Assembly: GCA_964545075.1 (NCBI GenBank)
Contig: CAZJFS010000012.1
Coordinates: forward strand, 1 to 48,416
Direction of reading: 5' to 3'
Origin: DAOPXV01 sp035352535
GTDB lineage: Bacteria > Muiribacteriota > UBA9980
DNA: 48,416 nucleotides
Shown: in pieces, positions 34,325 to 43,815 of the stretch
How positions within the stretch are numbered: the stretch's first letter is position 1
How the letters are laid out: each line of letters starts with the position of its first letter
The notes under the pieces: generated by a model
Database searches by the model: none
What the model was told of the DNA's origin: nothing
The model's input: the letters and a program-made list of their open reading frames with translations, nothing else
Position numbers and translations under genes: made by a program

Positions 34325-35257
34325 ATGAAATTAACGCGCAGAAATTTTATCAAAATGAGTATCGCGGCCGGATTAGCGCTTGCGCTCGAACCGGTTTCAA
34401 ATCTTACGCCCGCGCTCGCCGGGGCATCGTTTAAATCTTCAGGCGCCGCCGATATCGTCGCGCTGAAAAACTCCGCGCCGGCGAAAATGTTCGAAGCCGG
34501 AATAAAAGAACTCGGAGGAATGTCCAGATTCGTAAAAAAAGGCCAGCTCGTCGTCATAAAACCTAATATCGGATGGGCAAGAACTCCTGCCGAAGGCGCG
34601 AACACGCAGCCTGAACTTATCGCCAGAATCATCGAACTTTGCTATAAAGAAGGCGCGAAAAAGGTATATGTTTTTGATAACACATGCGAGTTCTGGAGAG
34701 ATTGCTACCTGAAAAGCGGAATTGAAAAAGCGGCGCTCGATAACAATGCGATAGTCTTACCAGCCAACAGGGAAAAAAATTATAAAACCATAGCGATAAA
34801 AGGCGCCACGACATTAAAGGACGTAAAAGCCCATGAGCTTTTTATCGAAGCGGACGTGGTTATAAACGTTCCCGTATTAAAACATCATGGCGGAACTCAG
34901 ATGACCGCGGCGCTCAAAAATTTAATGGGAACGATATGGGACAGGCGTTTTTTTCATCTGAACGGCCTTTCACAATGTATAGCGGAATTTTCAAATTTCA
35001 GAAAGCCGGATCTTACGGTAATAGACGCATACCGTGTGATAAGCGCCCACGGTCCGCGAGGACTTTCCGACAAAGACGCCGCGCTTGAAACAACCCAGCT
35101 CATAGGCACCGATATGGTGGCTCTCGATACGGCGGCCGCTATGCTCTTAGGTTACGATCCCTTAAAAATAAGCCACATCGCTATCGCCGAAAAACTCGGC
35201 GGCGGAACCATGGCGCTTGATAAGTTAAATATAAGAAAAATGGTAGATCCGCTATGA
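34325..35257 (+). CDS. Tat-exported DUF362 family protein
   Basis: A 310-residue protein starting MKLTRRNFIKMSIAAGLAL, a clear twin-arginine signal (RRNFIK), so it is exported folded, probably with a cofactor. The body matches DUF362: LVVIKPNIGWARTPAEGANT, VVINVPVLKHHGGTQMTAAL, KNLMGTIWDRRFFHLNG and VIDAYRVISAHGPRG. The biochemistry of DUF362 is not well known; members are often found beside ferredoxin-type proteins, as here. The stop overlaps the ATG of the Fe-S protein gene by 4 nt (ATGA), so the two are translated together. No good ribosome site is seen before the start. TatA is encoded at 29755. Confidence 0.9.
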   Translation: MKLTRRNFIKMSIAAGLALALEPVSNLTPALAGASFKSSGAADIVALKNSAPAKMFEAGIKELGGMSRFVKKGQLVVIKPNIGWARTPAEGANTQPELIARIIELCYKEGAKKVYVFDNTCEFWRDCYLKSGIEKAALDNNAIVLPANREKNYKTIAIKGATTLKDVKAHELFIEADVVINVPVLKHHGGTQMTAALKNLMGTIWDRRFFHLNGLSQCIAEFSNFRKPDLTVIDAYRVISAHGPRGLSDKDAALETTQLIGTDMVALDTAAAMLLGYDPLKISHIAIAEKLGGGTMALDKLNIRKMVDPL

Positions 35258-36888
35258 CAAAAATCATAAGAACCGCATTTCAGCTTTTATTTTTTACCTG
35301 CTCCGCCCTGTTGTTTTTTAATTTATTGAAATTAAAATGGGCCGGCGCGCTTTATAATTCGTTCCATATCTTTCCGTGCCTTTCGTCCATGTCGTCTAAC
35401 GTCACGCCTTATTTTCGAGTAATGGCGGTCATTTTATTATTATCGACGCTTTTCGCCGGCAGGTTCTACTGCTCATACCTGTGCCCGCTCGGCTTCATCC
35501 AGGATATTTTCTTTAAAATTTCCAACGCGTTCAAAATAAAAAAAGAGGCGGCGAAAACTTATCCCTATCTGAGAGTTTTAATAATGTTCCTATGCGTATT
35601 TTCGGCCGCGTTTTCAGTTTCAACCATTTGGGGCGGATTTGATCATTTCACGAACTTCGGAAAAATGTTCGCCGGAGTGATTTCACCGCTCATATATTTT
35701 TTTCTCAGGCCGTTCTCATCGTATCTCGACGCCGGCGGATATATCCAGATCGAATATTTCGACGCGACGCCCGGTTTCGATCTCGCATACGCAGTTTTTT
35801 TCACGCTTTTAATAACGGTTTCATCCATATTAAGGCCGCGCTGGTTCTGCGCGGTGATATGCCCTTCGGGCGCCGTTTTCACTCTGCTTTTTAAAAACTC
35901 TTTCATCGGCATAAAAAAGGACGCAACCTGCAATTTATGCGGAAAATGTGAAAAAGTCTGCCCTTCGCTCTGCATAAAAAAGGGCGAAATAAACAAAGAA
36001 CTCTGCGTCACATGCTTCGAATGCCTCGACACATGTCCTTCGCGATCGTTAAAGATCGAACACGATTATCCCTTTGAAACGATTGAAAGCGATGAAGAGA
36101 CTGGCGTATCCGGCATAGTTTCCACGGCTGTTGAAGACCCCGGACGCAGGGCCATGCTGAAATATTTTTCCATGGCGTGCGCGGGCGTATTCGTTTCAAG
36201 CGCTTTTAAAAAAATCGGCCCCGCCAACGCCGGATTTAAAACCAGAACCGTGATCCCGCCCGGAGCCGTTACCGCGGACAATTTCTTTTCAAAATGTTCC
36301 GCATGCCACCTTTGCGTTTCCGTCTGCCCGACCGGAGTAATAAAACCGGCCGGCCTTGAAAATGGTTTGATCGGCCTTTCAAAACCGATGCTGGATTTTT
36401 CGAAAAGTTACTGCGCCAACGATTGCACGGCTTGCGCCGAAGTATGCCCGACGGGCGCGCTCCGCTACCAGAAACTCGAGGCCAAAAAAAATCTCGTGAT
36501 CGGGCTCGTGGTTTTAAACAGCGGGCCTAACACCGAATGCGTCGCCTACAAAAACAAACAAGACTGTTCAGCATGCGCTGAAGCCTGCCCGACCGGAGCC
36601 ATTTATATGAAATTTGAAAACGATGTCCGGGTTCCGAAGACTTGGAGAAAATTCTGCATAGGCTGCGGAATGTGCGAAAATATGTGCCCCATCTCCGGCG
36701 ATAAAAAGCCGGTCAGGGTCGTTCCCGTTCAAAAGCAGATAATCATGCGGCCCATGAACTTGGAAGATAAAAAAAGGGCAATGGAAGATGCCGGATATGA
36801 AAACTACGCCAAAATAAAAAAAACGCCTGGATCGAAAAAAGAAACACTAGATTTTATCGAATCGCTTGGCATTAAATTTGAAAAATAA
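35254..36888 (+). CDS. NapH/NapG-like polyferredoxin membrane fusion
   Basis: A 544-residue protein joining two modules. Residues 1-210 are a NapH/MauN-like membrane part with several TM segments and CSYLCPLGF (C73, C77) and CAVICPSGA (C199, C203). A first pair of 4Fe-4S clusters follows (CNLCGKCEKVCP, CVTCFECLDTCP; about 226-262). After GRRAMLKYFSMACAGVFV, a twin-arginine-like anchor in mid-protein (about 300-320), comes a NapG-like part with four further cluster motifs (CSACHLCVSVCP, CTACAEVCP, CSACAEACP, CGMCENMCP). Such proteins take electrons from the quinone pool to a periplasmic acceptor, here possibly the DUF362 protein, with which it overlaps by 4 nt. No nitrate reductase gene is nearby. 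Confidence 0.9.
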   Translation: MTKIIRTAFQLLFFTCSALLFFNLLKLKWAGALYNSFHIFPCLSSMSSNVTPYFRVMAVILLLSTLFAGRFYCSYLCPLGFIQDIFFKISNAFKIKKEAAKTYPYLRVLIMFLCVFSAAFSVSTIWGGFDHFTNFGKMFAGVISPLIYFFLRPFSSYLDAGGYIQIEYFDATPGFDLAYAVFFTLLITVSSILRPRWFCAVICPSGAVFTLLFKNSFIGIKKDATCNLCGKCEKVCPSLCIKKGEINKELCVTCFECLDTCPSRSLKIEHDYPFETIESDEETGVSGIVSTAVEDPGRRAMLKYFSMACAGVFVSSAFKKIGPANAGFKTRTVIPPGAVTADNFFSKCSACHLCVSVCPTGVIKPAGLENGLIGLSKPMLDFSKSYCANDCTACAEVCPTGALRYQKLEAKKNLVIGLVVLNSGPNTECVAYKNKQDCSACAEACPTGAIYMKFENDVRVPKTWRKFCIGCGMCENMCPISGDKKPVRVVPVQKQIIMRPMNLEDKKRAMEDAGYENYAKIKKTPGSKKETLDFIESLGIKFEK

Positions 36889-36920
36889 TAATATCCAAAA
36901 AAATACAGGGGGAATTTTTT

Positions 36921-38084
36921 ATGAAGAAGTTTAATTTCGGGCTGGTATTGATCCTTATTTCAATTATTTTACTTGCGACGCCATTTAATTTCTGCAGGGC
37001 CGAACCAGATCCAGAAGAACCAAACGCGGTTGCAAAAGCGGACGAAAAAGGCGATGCTTACATAGCCACGATAGACATAGCAGCGGTTTATGCGCTGCAT
37101 CCAATGATGCAATATTACGATGAAAAAGTCGGGCTTTTTATCAAACCCCCAAAAAAAGAAACGACCTATGACGACTTTTTAAAAATAACTCAAGCCAGAA
37201 ATAACGATTTCAAAAAATTATTCGAAGGGCAGGCTTCCGAGATAAAACGCATGAAAGGCGAGATAGACGTTTTAAAAACGGAAATGAAAAGACTTGAATA
37301 CCAGAAAGCGGTCGAATCCGCTCCCATAAATGAAACTTTCGAAGCCGAAATATCAAAAGCCGCCAAAAATGAAGATAAAAAGAAACTGATCATTGAAAGA
37401 AATAATTTATTGGGAAGCATACAAACAAAATATGACATAGAGATCGAGAAAAAAAGCAAAACGCTTTCGGGTCTATTGGATTCTTATGAAAAGATCCAGC
37501 GCTCGCTTTTGAAAGTCTATTACCTCACTCCGGAAGAAACCGCGAAAAAATTCGAAGAAATCACTTTGGAAATAAAAGAAACGATAAAACTTGCCGCCAA
37601 GAAAAAAGGCGTCAAAGCCGTAGTCAACAGCAATTATTTTTCAGGCAAACCAGAAAAAAAGAAAACCGTTGAAAAAAGCGTCGAAGAAAAAACCAGGGCC
37701 AATTCCGACCTTGAAGAACTGTTGAAAAATGGCCCGGATTATTCAAAGGCACTTGGAATATTAAGAACTCTTGAATCCGGAATGGCAAAAGATGTTGTAA
37801 AAACCCGCAATCCGGAATATAATGAAACCGAATACGTTAAAATGCTTCAAAAGATGAACAAAGACCGTGAAAAAGAAGATATCTCCAAAAATTATCATAG
37901 TAAAGATTACATAGCTCACCTTGATCAATTGATCGAAACGACGTTGTCCCCCGTTTTTTACGGCGACACCGACTTGACATGGCTTACCGTTATATCCATA
38001 ATGGTTAAAAATGGAATATCCAAGGAAAAAGCCGAAACGATAAGCGAAGTTATTCTGGATTCAACTTCATCAAAGAACAAGTGA
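36921..38084 (+). CDS. Extended OmpH/Skp-like periplasmic protein, paralogue 2
   Basis: A 387-residue exported protein with a signal peptide (about 1-28). It resembles the protein at 30050 in layout and in the shared block YIATIDIAAVYALHPMMQYY, then FIKPPKK. Between about 85 and 200 it is a charged coiled coil. A basic, low-complexity stretch (KPEKKKTVEKSVEEKT) separates this from a C-terminal helical region (about 245-385). GGGGG lies before ATG 36921. It comes 32 nt after the Fe-S protein gene and may be in the same transcript. The Skp-like holding role is inferred; the C-terminal part is unlike any Skp I know. Confidence 0.72.
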   Translation: MKKFNFGLVLILISIILLATPFNFCRAEPDPEEPNAVAKADEKGDAYIATIDIAAVYALHPMMQYYDEKVGLFIKPPKKETTYDDFLKITQARNNDFKKLFEGQASEIKRMKGEIDVLKTEMKRLEYQKAVESAPINETFEAEISKAAKNEDKKKLIIERNNLLGSIQTKYDIEIEKKSKTLSGLLDSYEKIQRSLLKVYYLTPEETAKKFEEITLEIKETIKLAAKKKGVKAVVNSNYFSGKPEKKKTVEKSVEEKTRANSDLEELLKNGPDYSKALGILRTLESGMAKDVVKTRNPEYNETEYVKMLQKMNKDREKEDISKNYHSKDYIAHLDQLIETTLSPVFYGDTDLTWLTVISIMVKNGISKEKAETISEVILDSTSSKNK

Positions 38085-38107
38085 TATGAATTTTTATTCA
38101 AACTTAC

Positions 38108-38136
38108 TTGACTAAGTTGTCTTTAAAATATATAAT
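38108..38136 (+). promoter_or_regulatory. Promoter of the large secreted protein gene
   Basis: TTGACT (38108-38113), a 17-nt spacer and a perfect TATAAT (38131-38136). The start would be near 38143, giving a leader of about 80 nt with a 9-bp hairpin at 38159-38180. Confidence 0.75.
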
Positions 38137-38158
38137 TGAATTAGAAGATTGTTTTTAT

Positions 38159-38180
38159 TTAACATTGAAAACAATGTTAA
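38159..38180 (+). promoter_or_regulatory. 9-bp perfect inverted repeat in the leader
   Basis: TTAACATTG, AAAA, CAATGTTAA, about 16 nt after the expected transcription start. It could be an operator or a leader hairpin; no T-run follows closely, so it is not a terminator. Confidence 0.5.
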
Positions 38181-38222
38181 TTTATTTAATTATTTCATAA
38201 AAAGAAAGGGCGGTGTTGATTT

Positions 38223-39719
38223 ATGTTAAAGAAATCTCTGTTATTACTATTATCATTATCAGTTATCATTAATTTATTTACCCTCGTAGTTATTAATGAT
38301 GTTTATGCGGATGACACAGTTTACAGCCGTAACGGCGAAGTTTACGTTATGATAGGCGAAGGAACGCGTATGGGCGTGTACGCGAACCAAAAAATAGTGA
38401 ATGGTGTACGCGGCCAACCGCAAACGGACGGCTTTAAGCTTTTCGGAGACGGCGTCACGCTGGATCCGGCTACCGGCGAGCCGAAAATGAATTCTTACGA
38501 ATCGCTCGCCGTTGACCAGTTCAGAAACATTTACGTTCTGGCCGGAAAACTCGATCACGGCCTTATCAATTTAACCGATCCCAAACTCAAGGATAAATAT
38601 TTTCCCGTCGATCCGCCTGAAGCGGAAGGCATAGTCGGCTTCGCCAATGTTAACGGCGAAGGATTTCACGACGTTTTAAATCACTGCGACAACCCGACCA
38701 GATCGTTGCACGACGCGCAACCGCAGAAATTCACCGCGCAATCACAAAAAGCCGTTCCTGATGATCATTTTTGTGCTGTTCAAGCCACATTTCCTTTGGC
38801 TAACAGCTTCGCGCCCCCGCTTCCTCCCGCCGCCATCAAGGCCAATTATGAAAATAAATACCCCGGCAGGACTGGCGATATAAGGCGTATTCCCCTGGAT
38901 TACTGGTACGTCGGAAGGTTGGACTGGAAAACCCCCAGTCAGGTCATAAATTGCAGCAACAGCACGGTCACCTGGCAGATCAAATATGACGTTAAAGTTC
39001 AGCGCATCAATTTGTGGATAAGCCACTTTGTCGCCCCGGAATATGTCCCGGCCGGCGCGCTGGTTCCGAAACTCGCTCTCGATGCGACCATAGTTCCGGG
39101 TACCGTCCAGGATAAATTCGAAGACGTTTTCAACACGACGAATACTCAATATAAACGCCGGCGCGCAACGGGTTGCGGCGAAGCTTTTCACCCCGGCGCT
39201 CTCAATGAAACGACTGTCGACATTAAAACTGGATTTCAGCTTGGTTTTACAACGACTGGCGCCGGAAGGCGTTACGTTTTCTCGTCTCTGCCGGAACAGA
39301 AAATAAAAAAAGGCACGATCAGACTCGTTTCCGGAAATACTTTCGGCATACCGCAGGCGGACAGCGTTGATTTCACCGCGCTTGACCCGTCACAGCTTAA
39401 AAATGGCAAACTGGATACTTTCAGCATGGGCGCGGCCACCAAAAACGCCATAGATGATTATGTCTACACGTCTCCCTGGACCTATGACGGCTGGGAAGTA
39501 ATAGGTTTCGCGGTAGCCGATCAGTGGGACGGCGCCGGCGGCGTTCGTTATATGCTTCTTCAGGAGCCGGGCGGCAATCAACAATTCGATCCAACGAAAG
39601 AAAAAAAAATCAGATGGGACAAAATGAAAGGATACATAGTTGATTCCGGCGGCATAATAAAAGTCGATAAGGACGTTAAAGCAATAGCGGGCGATGGAAG
39701 CGGCAGCAAAAGCACATAA
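38223..39719 (+). CDS. Large secreted protein of unknown function
   Basis: A 498-residue protein with a strong signal peptide (about 1-29, ending VYA) and no other membrane segment. The body is rich in Pro, Gly, Asp and aromatic residues and looks beta-rich (NGEVYVMIGEGTRMG, WTYDGWEVIGFAVADQW), as in surface proteins. I recognise no domain. It ends at 39719, only 20 nt before a run of Ns, with GDGSGSKST as its tail. The end may be an artefact of the contig edge, and the protein after the gap may be its continuation in another frame. AGGGCGGTG precedes the ATG. It has its own promoter. Confidence 0.75.
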   Translation: MLKKSLLLLLSLSVIINLFTLVVINDVYADDTVYSRNGEVYVMIGEGTRMGVYANQKIVNGVRGQPQTDGFKLFGDGVTLDPATGEPKMNSYESLAVDQFRNIYVLAGKLDHGLINLTDPKLKDKYFPVDPPEAEGIVGFANVNGEGFHDVLNHCDNPTRSLHDAQPQKFTAQSQKAVPDDHFCAVQATFPLANSFAPPLPPAAIKANYENKYPGRTGDIRRIPLDYWYVGRLDWKTPSQVINCSNSTVTWQIKYDVKVQRINLWISHFVAPEYVPAGALVPKLALDATIVPGTVQDKFEDVFNTTNTQYKRRRATGCGEAFHPGALNETTVDIKTGFQLGFTTTGAGRRYVFSSLPEQKIKKGTIRLVSGNTFGIPQADSVDFTALDPSQLKNGKLDTFSMGAATKNAIDDYVYTSPWTYDGWEVIGFAVADQWDGAGGVRYMLLQEPGGNQQFDPTKEKKIRWDKMKGYIVDSGGIIKVDKDVKAIAGDGSGSKST

Positions 39720-39739
39720 GCCCACGCAGGAGATCGTGT

Positions 39740-39749
39740 NNNNNNNNNN
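39740..39749. other. Assembly gap (run of Ns)
   Basis: Ten Ns join two contigs; the true length is unknown. The gap falls between, or inside, the two large secreted protein genes. The residues before and after it (NQQFDPT upstream, QFDAAT downstream) are similar, so a repeat may have broken the assembly. Confidence 0.99.
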
Positions 39750-39750
39750 C

Positions 39751-42700
39751 CAATTTGACGCGGCCACCACCATCAATTTATATCCTCAGGCCGCCTCATA
39801 TTCCAACATCGAAAAAGATCCGATAAAAGCTAAAACCGATCCCGCCGCTATACCGGTTGGCGGTGGAAATGTTCAACACCCGCAATTAGTTGTCGACCTC
39901 AGCACCGGTCAGCCTGTGTTTGAAAAAGACCCGGACCCAAAATCGCCCACATTCGGGCAAGATATCAAAACATACGGCTGGTGGCGCAGACTCAACGATC
40001 GCGCTTCCACGGAACTATGGCAGATAGAATATTACAACAAAACCAATACCAAGGTCAACGATTTTACAGTAGCAACCGAAGATCTTATGTACTGGGAAGT
40101 TTTCAGGGATGAAAACGCCGTTACTCGTTTACATCCAAGCCCGGGAGAAAAACCAAATCTGCTCCATGTAGCATATAAAACCGGAAAGCCCGCCAGCAGC
40201 ATCAAGGTCGCTCTGGCTACCATCAACCTCGCGGGTCCGCCTACCGGTATCGATGAAAAAATGTGCATCGACATAGTATCGGCGAACGACGCCGGCAAAC
40301 AGAACGTAAAAGTCAAAGACGCCGCTTTCACTACCAAAGACGGCGGAGTCCTCGGCGAAAAATTCGTCGCCGCGGATCTTGTAGAAGAAGATAAACAGTA
40401 CCGCTGCCATATGGAAAACGCGCCGCTGGAGTTCTCGCAAGATGCCGTCAGAAAAAATATAAAATCCGGTTCCGCTCTTCAAGACGAAAACGGCAACGGC
40501 ATAAAAGGCGGATTCGATTTCGCGGTCCGTCCCGCTACTTCCTGCTATTACTGGCACGTTGAAATGCTCGAGCCGATGAAAAAAACCATCGCCCTCGAAT
40601 CATACGATACATCTTTTAAAACAAAAGTCGATACCATCAAAATCGTCAACGGCGTTAAAACAACCGTAACCGTTGATAGAGATGTTAAATTAGAGCCGGT
40701 GTCCGGCACTCCTCCCGGCTGGAATGGCCCCGGAGCCCCGAATAAAGGCCCCAGAGCCGCCGCCATCAATTTCGGCGACAAATGGTACTGCACCAGAGGC
40801 ATTAACGCGGACAGGGCACCTAAGGATGAAGACCCTCTGGCGGGAGAAGCATATCCTGATTTCGCGTTCACGCCGAAAGAACCCGGCGTATATAAGGTAA
40901 GCCTTGTAGTATCATCTAAAAGATGGGATTATACCGTCCTCGGTTACCCTTCATACATAACGGACCGTAAAGGCCAGTGCAACGACGGAACGATATGGTA
41001 TTCATTCTTCGATGACGGCGCGGGCGGCGGCACCCCTGGTAACGGCGGCACCATCATCACTAAAAACGGCGTAAAAATGTTTGACGGCAGAGAAGGCGAC
41101 GAAGATTTCGTAGGCGAAAGATACGTTGTCGTAACCGCTAAAAAACCTGAAGCCAACAGATATATATCCAACATTAAAATAGACGGCCCCGCTGCGGTTG
41201 ACGAAAACTCCGTTCAAATATGGACCGCCACCGCCGACTTAAAATTCATCAGTTCGATCGATCACGAGAAACTCGATAAAACGAAGACCGTCGATGAGAA
41301 CATGATGAAAACATTCAACGGCATAGGCGTATGGGATTATCCCAAAAATATATTTGACGCCAAGCTCGGCTGGGGAATCCCGCAGGCGTTTAACGGCATA
41401 GGCGAAGATTATACGAAAGGCTACCTCGACGAACCTACAAACTCAAAATTAGCCGCTGGCGCGACGACGACCGAAACGAAACTGAGAAATTTCGGCGAAG
41501 CGCCTCAGATCATTCCGCCGATGCTGACAAATATCATCGGCACATCTCCAAATGGCGCCAAAATTTTTGGCACCAGTCCGACGGTACCCATGTGGATAGA
41601 AGGCGTCGGAACCACTTCAGATCCTAAAAAATCGCTCAATTACGCCGATCTTGCATGCGTCGAATATGAATGGTATCTCGCGGCCGAGGATTCCAACACC
41701 TCCGAAGTCTCCGCTAAATACAGGTGCGGAACAAAGATCGACGGAACCATAACAGAAGCATGGGATACCAGAAGAATTCCAGACATTCTGATTGCCAAAG
41801 GCAGGCTTTCCGATATTAAGCCTTTCCCCGGAACCAATATCAATGCAGTCACGTGGGATGAAGGCCTTCAGAAAACCGATAGAAATTTCAAGGTTACAGT
41901 CAAACTTCAATATGCGTTCGATATGCCTCTCACTCCCGGCAATTATTACTTATACATAAAATTCAAGGCTCCGACATTAAAGTGGGAAGCCAGATCAACC
42001 ATAGTAGATGATAAAGGCGTCAAGAAGGATGCCTACTACGACCTCGTAGCAGACAGCAGCGAACCGATAAGCACGTTATATAAATCCGAAAACTGGGCTG
42101 CGACCAATGATACGCTTACCCAACCTGCCGGATACCCGATCATCGTCAGGGATAAGCAGGCTCCGCAAGCATATTTTTCCGGAAACGCCCCTACCGCCAC
42201 GAGTCCTAACCCCAATCCCGCTGACGCTCTTCCAGATGGAAAAGCGCCTGCCTCCGGCATCAAATTCACCGGCGGCACCACTGGCGATCCATACCCTGAA
42301 GACATAAACTTCATCGTATCCGATAATAACCCTAACACGTCTTTAAAAGACACTGCCAAATTAAAAGCCTTGCTTGGTAAAAATGTCGCTTCTCTTAACG
42401 AGAAAGAAGTTCCCACCAAAACAATCTCGGATAGCGAAATGTCATTTACAAGGGACATGGTTGAAAAAGTGCTTTTAAGAACGATAACGCCTAAGCCGAA
42501 TGCGAAAGCACCAGGCCAGGTCCAGGGCGCCGATCCGTTAACCACGGGCACGGCATCAATCAGTCAATATCCCGGCTATGGAACGGCTCCTTTCAGGCAG
42601 GCGGCCTTTATCGTTGAAGCCCCGCCCGCTGGATCGAATGTCGATCGCGGAGACCTCGGATCGAACGATATACCTTATGATATGGTCGGATGCCTTCCTA

Positions 42701-43746
42701 TGTACGCGGTCGGCGCGGACGCTTCCGGTAACATCATAGGCGACGCCAATAACAACCAGGGCACCGACGAGATAAATGTCGCAAGGACCAAGAGCGTCGT
42801 AAACGAGGCCGGAAAAGCGAACGAAGTGGAATGCACGAACGCTCCGGCATATTTAACGGTCACGGATAACGACGCACCGACCATTACATTTACCGCGCTA
42901 AGATCACGCGACAGCATCAAACGTAAATATGCCATAAACGCTACAGGCCCCGATGTTAAGGTGAACAACAACTACACCGGTCATAAGGGATTCCATACTT
43001 CGTATAACGACATACTCGATAGAGATCCTGCAAACCCCGGCAAACTCAAGTTTAAGACTTTCGGAACGGCCGACGCGTTCGCCAACGATTTCAATCTTGA
43101 CAACACGGACGCCACCATAGCCAATCAGAGCAATCCTTTATTCTCAGGGGCCGTATCCGACATAAACAAGCACAAACAATTTACTCCTCTGACCAACGAT
43201 CCGGATATCGCGATCGGCCAGGTAGACGGCCAGCCCGGATACGTCGTTAAATATAATGGTAAAAATGTCGGAATATCGCCGTTATATGACAACTATTCGC
43301 CCATAAACATCGCATATTACGATTTCGACCAGATCGTTAAAGGCTCGGGCGGCGATACGCTTGAACTTATCGAAAAATCAAGGACCAAGTTTGAAATAAC
43401 CATAGCCGACAATGTCGACGGCGATATCACTCCTTCGCCATGCGCCCAGAACGCAACCGCAATGGCAGGTTCAAACTGTTATATCGACACCAAAAACCTC
43501 GGAGATGCTGAAACTTTGAGTGAAGTTATGAACAGCTGGAAAGCGGATGGAATCGTGCTCACGGCTAACGGGCAGTTCAGAAATCCAACGCTTCCGGCTA
43601 ACCTGGAAGACGCCACCAAACCGTTCATGTTCCTGATCGCAAAAGACGGCAAGGGAAACGCCACCGTTATCAAATTTCCTATCGTTATCCTGCATACTCT
43701 CATGAGGACGAACGTCCTTAACGTTGAATCGAGAAGGTCGCAATAA
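39751..43746 (+). CDS. Very large surface or secreted protein, 5' end lost in gap
   Basis: At least 1331 residues read in one frame from the gap to TAA 43746. No start or signal peptide is present because the 5' end lies in the gap; the ATG just left of the Ns is not credible. The chain is beta-rich with no enzyme motif. Two regions recall Ig/HYR/PKD-like surface folds: FTPKEPGVYKVSLVVSSK (about 375) and the C-terminal FEITIADNVDGDITPSPC, then FMFLIAKDGKGNATVIKF. Repeated blocks such as VTDNDAPTITF precede it. No anchor or sorting signal is seen at the C-terminus (NVLNVESRRSQ). It could be an adhesin, an S-layer-type protein or a secreted structural protein. Strong hairpins follow the stop. 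Confidence 0.75.
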   Translation, partial: QFDAATTINLYPQAASYSNIEKDPIKAKTDPAAIPVGGGNVQHPQLVVDLSTGQPVFEKDPDPKSPTFGQDIKTYGWWRRLNDRASTELWQIEYYNKTNTKVNDFTVATEDLMYWEVFRDENAVTRLHPSPGEKPNLLHVAYKTGKPASSIKVALATINLAGPPTGIDEKMCIDIVSANDAGKQNVKVKDAAFTTKDGGVLGEKFVAADLVEEDKQYRCHMENAPLEFSQDAVRKNIKSGSALQDENGNGIKGGFDFAVRPATSCYYWHVEMLEPMKKTIALESYDTSFKTKVDTIKIVNGVKTTVTVDRDVKLEPVSGTPPGWNGPGAPNKGPRAAAINFGDKWYCTRGINADRAPKDEDPLAGEAYPDFAFTPKEPGVYKVSLVVSSKRWDYTVLGYPSYITDRKGQCNDGTIWYSFFDDGAGGGTPGNGGTIITKNGVKMFDGREGDEDFVGERYVVVTAKKPEANRYISNIKIDGPAAVDENSVQIWTATADLKFISSIDHEKLDKTKTVDENMMKTFNGIGVWDYPKNIFDAKLGWGIPQAFNGIGEDYTKGYLDEPTNSKLAAGATTTETKLRNFGEAPQIIPPMLTNIIGTSPNGAKIFGTSPTVPMWIEGVGTTSDPKKSLNYADLACVEYEWYLAAEDSNTSEVSAKYRCGTKIDGTITEAWDTRRIPDILIAKGRLSDIKPFPGTNINAVTWDEGLQKTDRNFKVTVKLQYAFDMPLTPGNYYLYIKFKAPTLKWEARSTIVDDKGVKKDAYYDLVADSSEPISTLYKSENWAATNDTLTQPAGYPIIVRDKQAPQAYFSGNAPTATSPNPNPADALPDGKAPASGIKFTGGTTGDPYPEDINFIVSDNNPNTSLKDTAKLKALLGKNVASLNEKEVPTKTISDSEMSFTRDMVEKVLLRTITPKPNAKAPGQVQGADPLTTGTASISQYPGYGTAPFRQAAFIVEAPPAGSNVDRGDLGSNDIPYDMVGCLPMYAVGADASGNIIGDANNNQGTDEINVARTKSVVNEAGKANEVECTNAPAYLTVTDNDAPTITFTALRSRDSIKRKYAINATGPDVKVNNNYTGHKGFHTSYNDILDRDPANPGKLKFKTFGTADAFANDFNLDNTDATIANQSNPLFSGAVSDINKHKQFTPLTNDPDIAIGQVDGQPGYVVKYNGKNVGISPLYDNYSPINIAYYDFDQIVKGSGGDTLELIEKSRTKFEITIADNVDGDITPSPCAQNATAMAGSNCYIDTKNLGDAETLSEVMNSWKADGIVLTANGQFRNPTLPANLEDATKPFMFLIAKDGKGNATVIKFPIVILHTLMRTNVLNVESRRSQ

Positions 43747-43767
43747 CGGTTTCTTGAAAAATAAATT

Positions 43768-43798
43768 TCACGGTTTTAAAATGATTTTAAAACCGTGA
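43768..43798 (+). other. Perfect 14-bp hairpin after the large protein gene
   Basis: TCACGGTTTTAAAA (43768-43781), TGA, TTTTAAAACCGTGA (43785-43798). It is a very stable-looking hairpin of low GC, 22 nt after the stop. No T-run follows, so it is probably not the terminator itself but may protect the mRNA 3' end. Confidence 0.6.
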
Positions 43799-43815
43799 GA
43801 CATAAAAATGATTGA

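Noticed and set aside
43768..43798. Calling the 14-bp hairpin a terminator
   Set aside because: No T-run follows it; the next hairpin at 43816-43849 has all the features of one.
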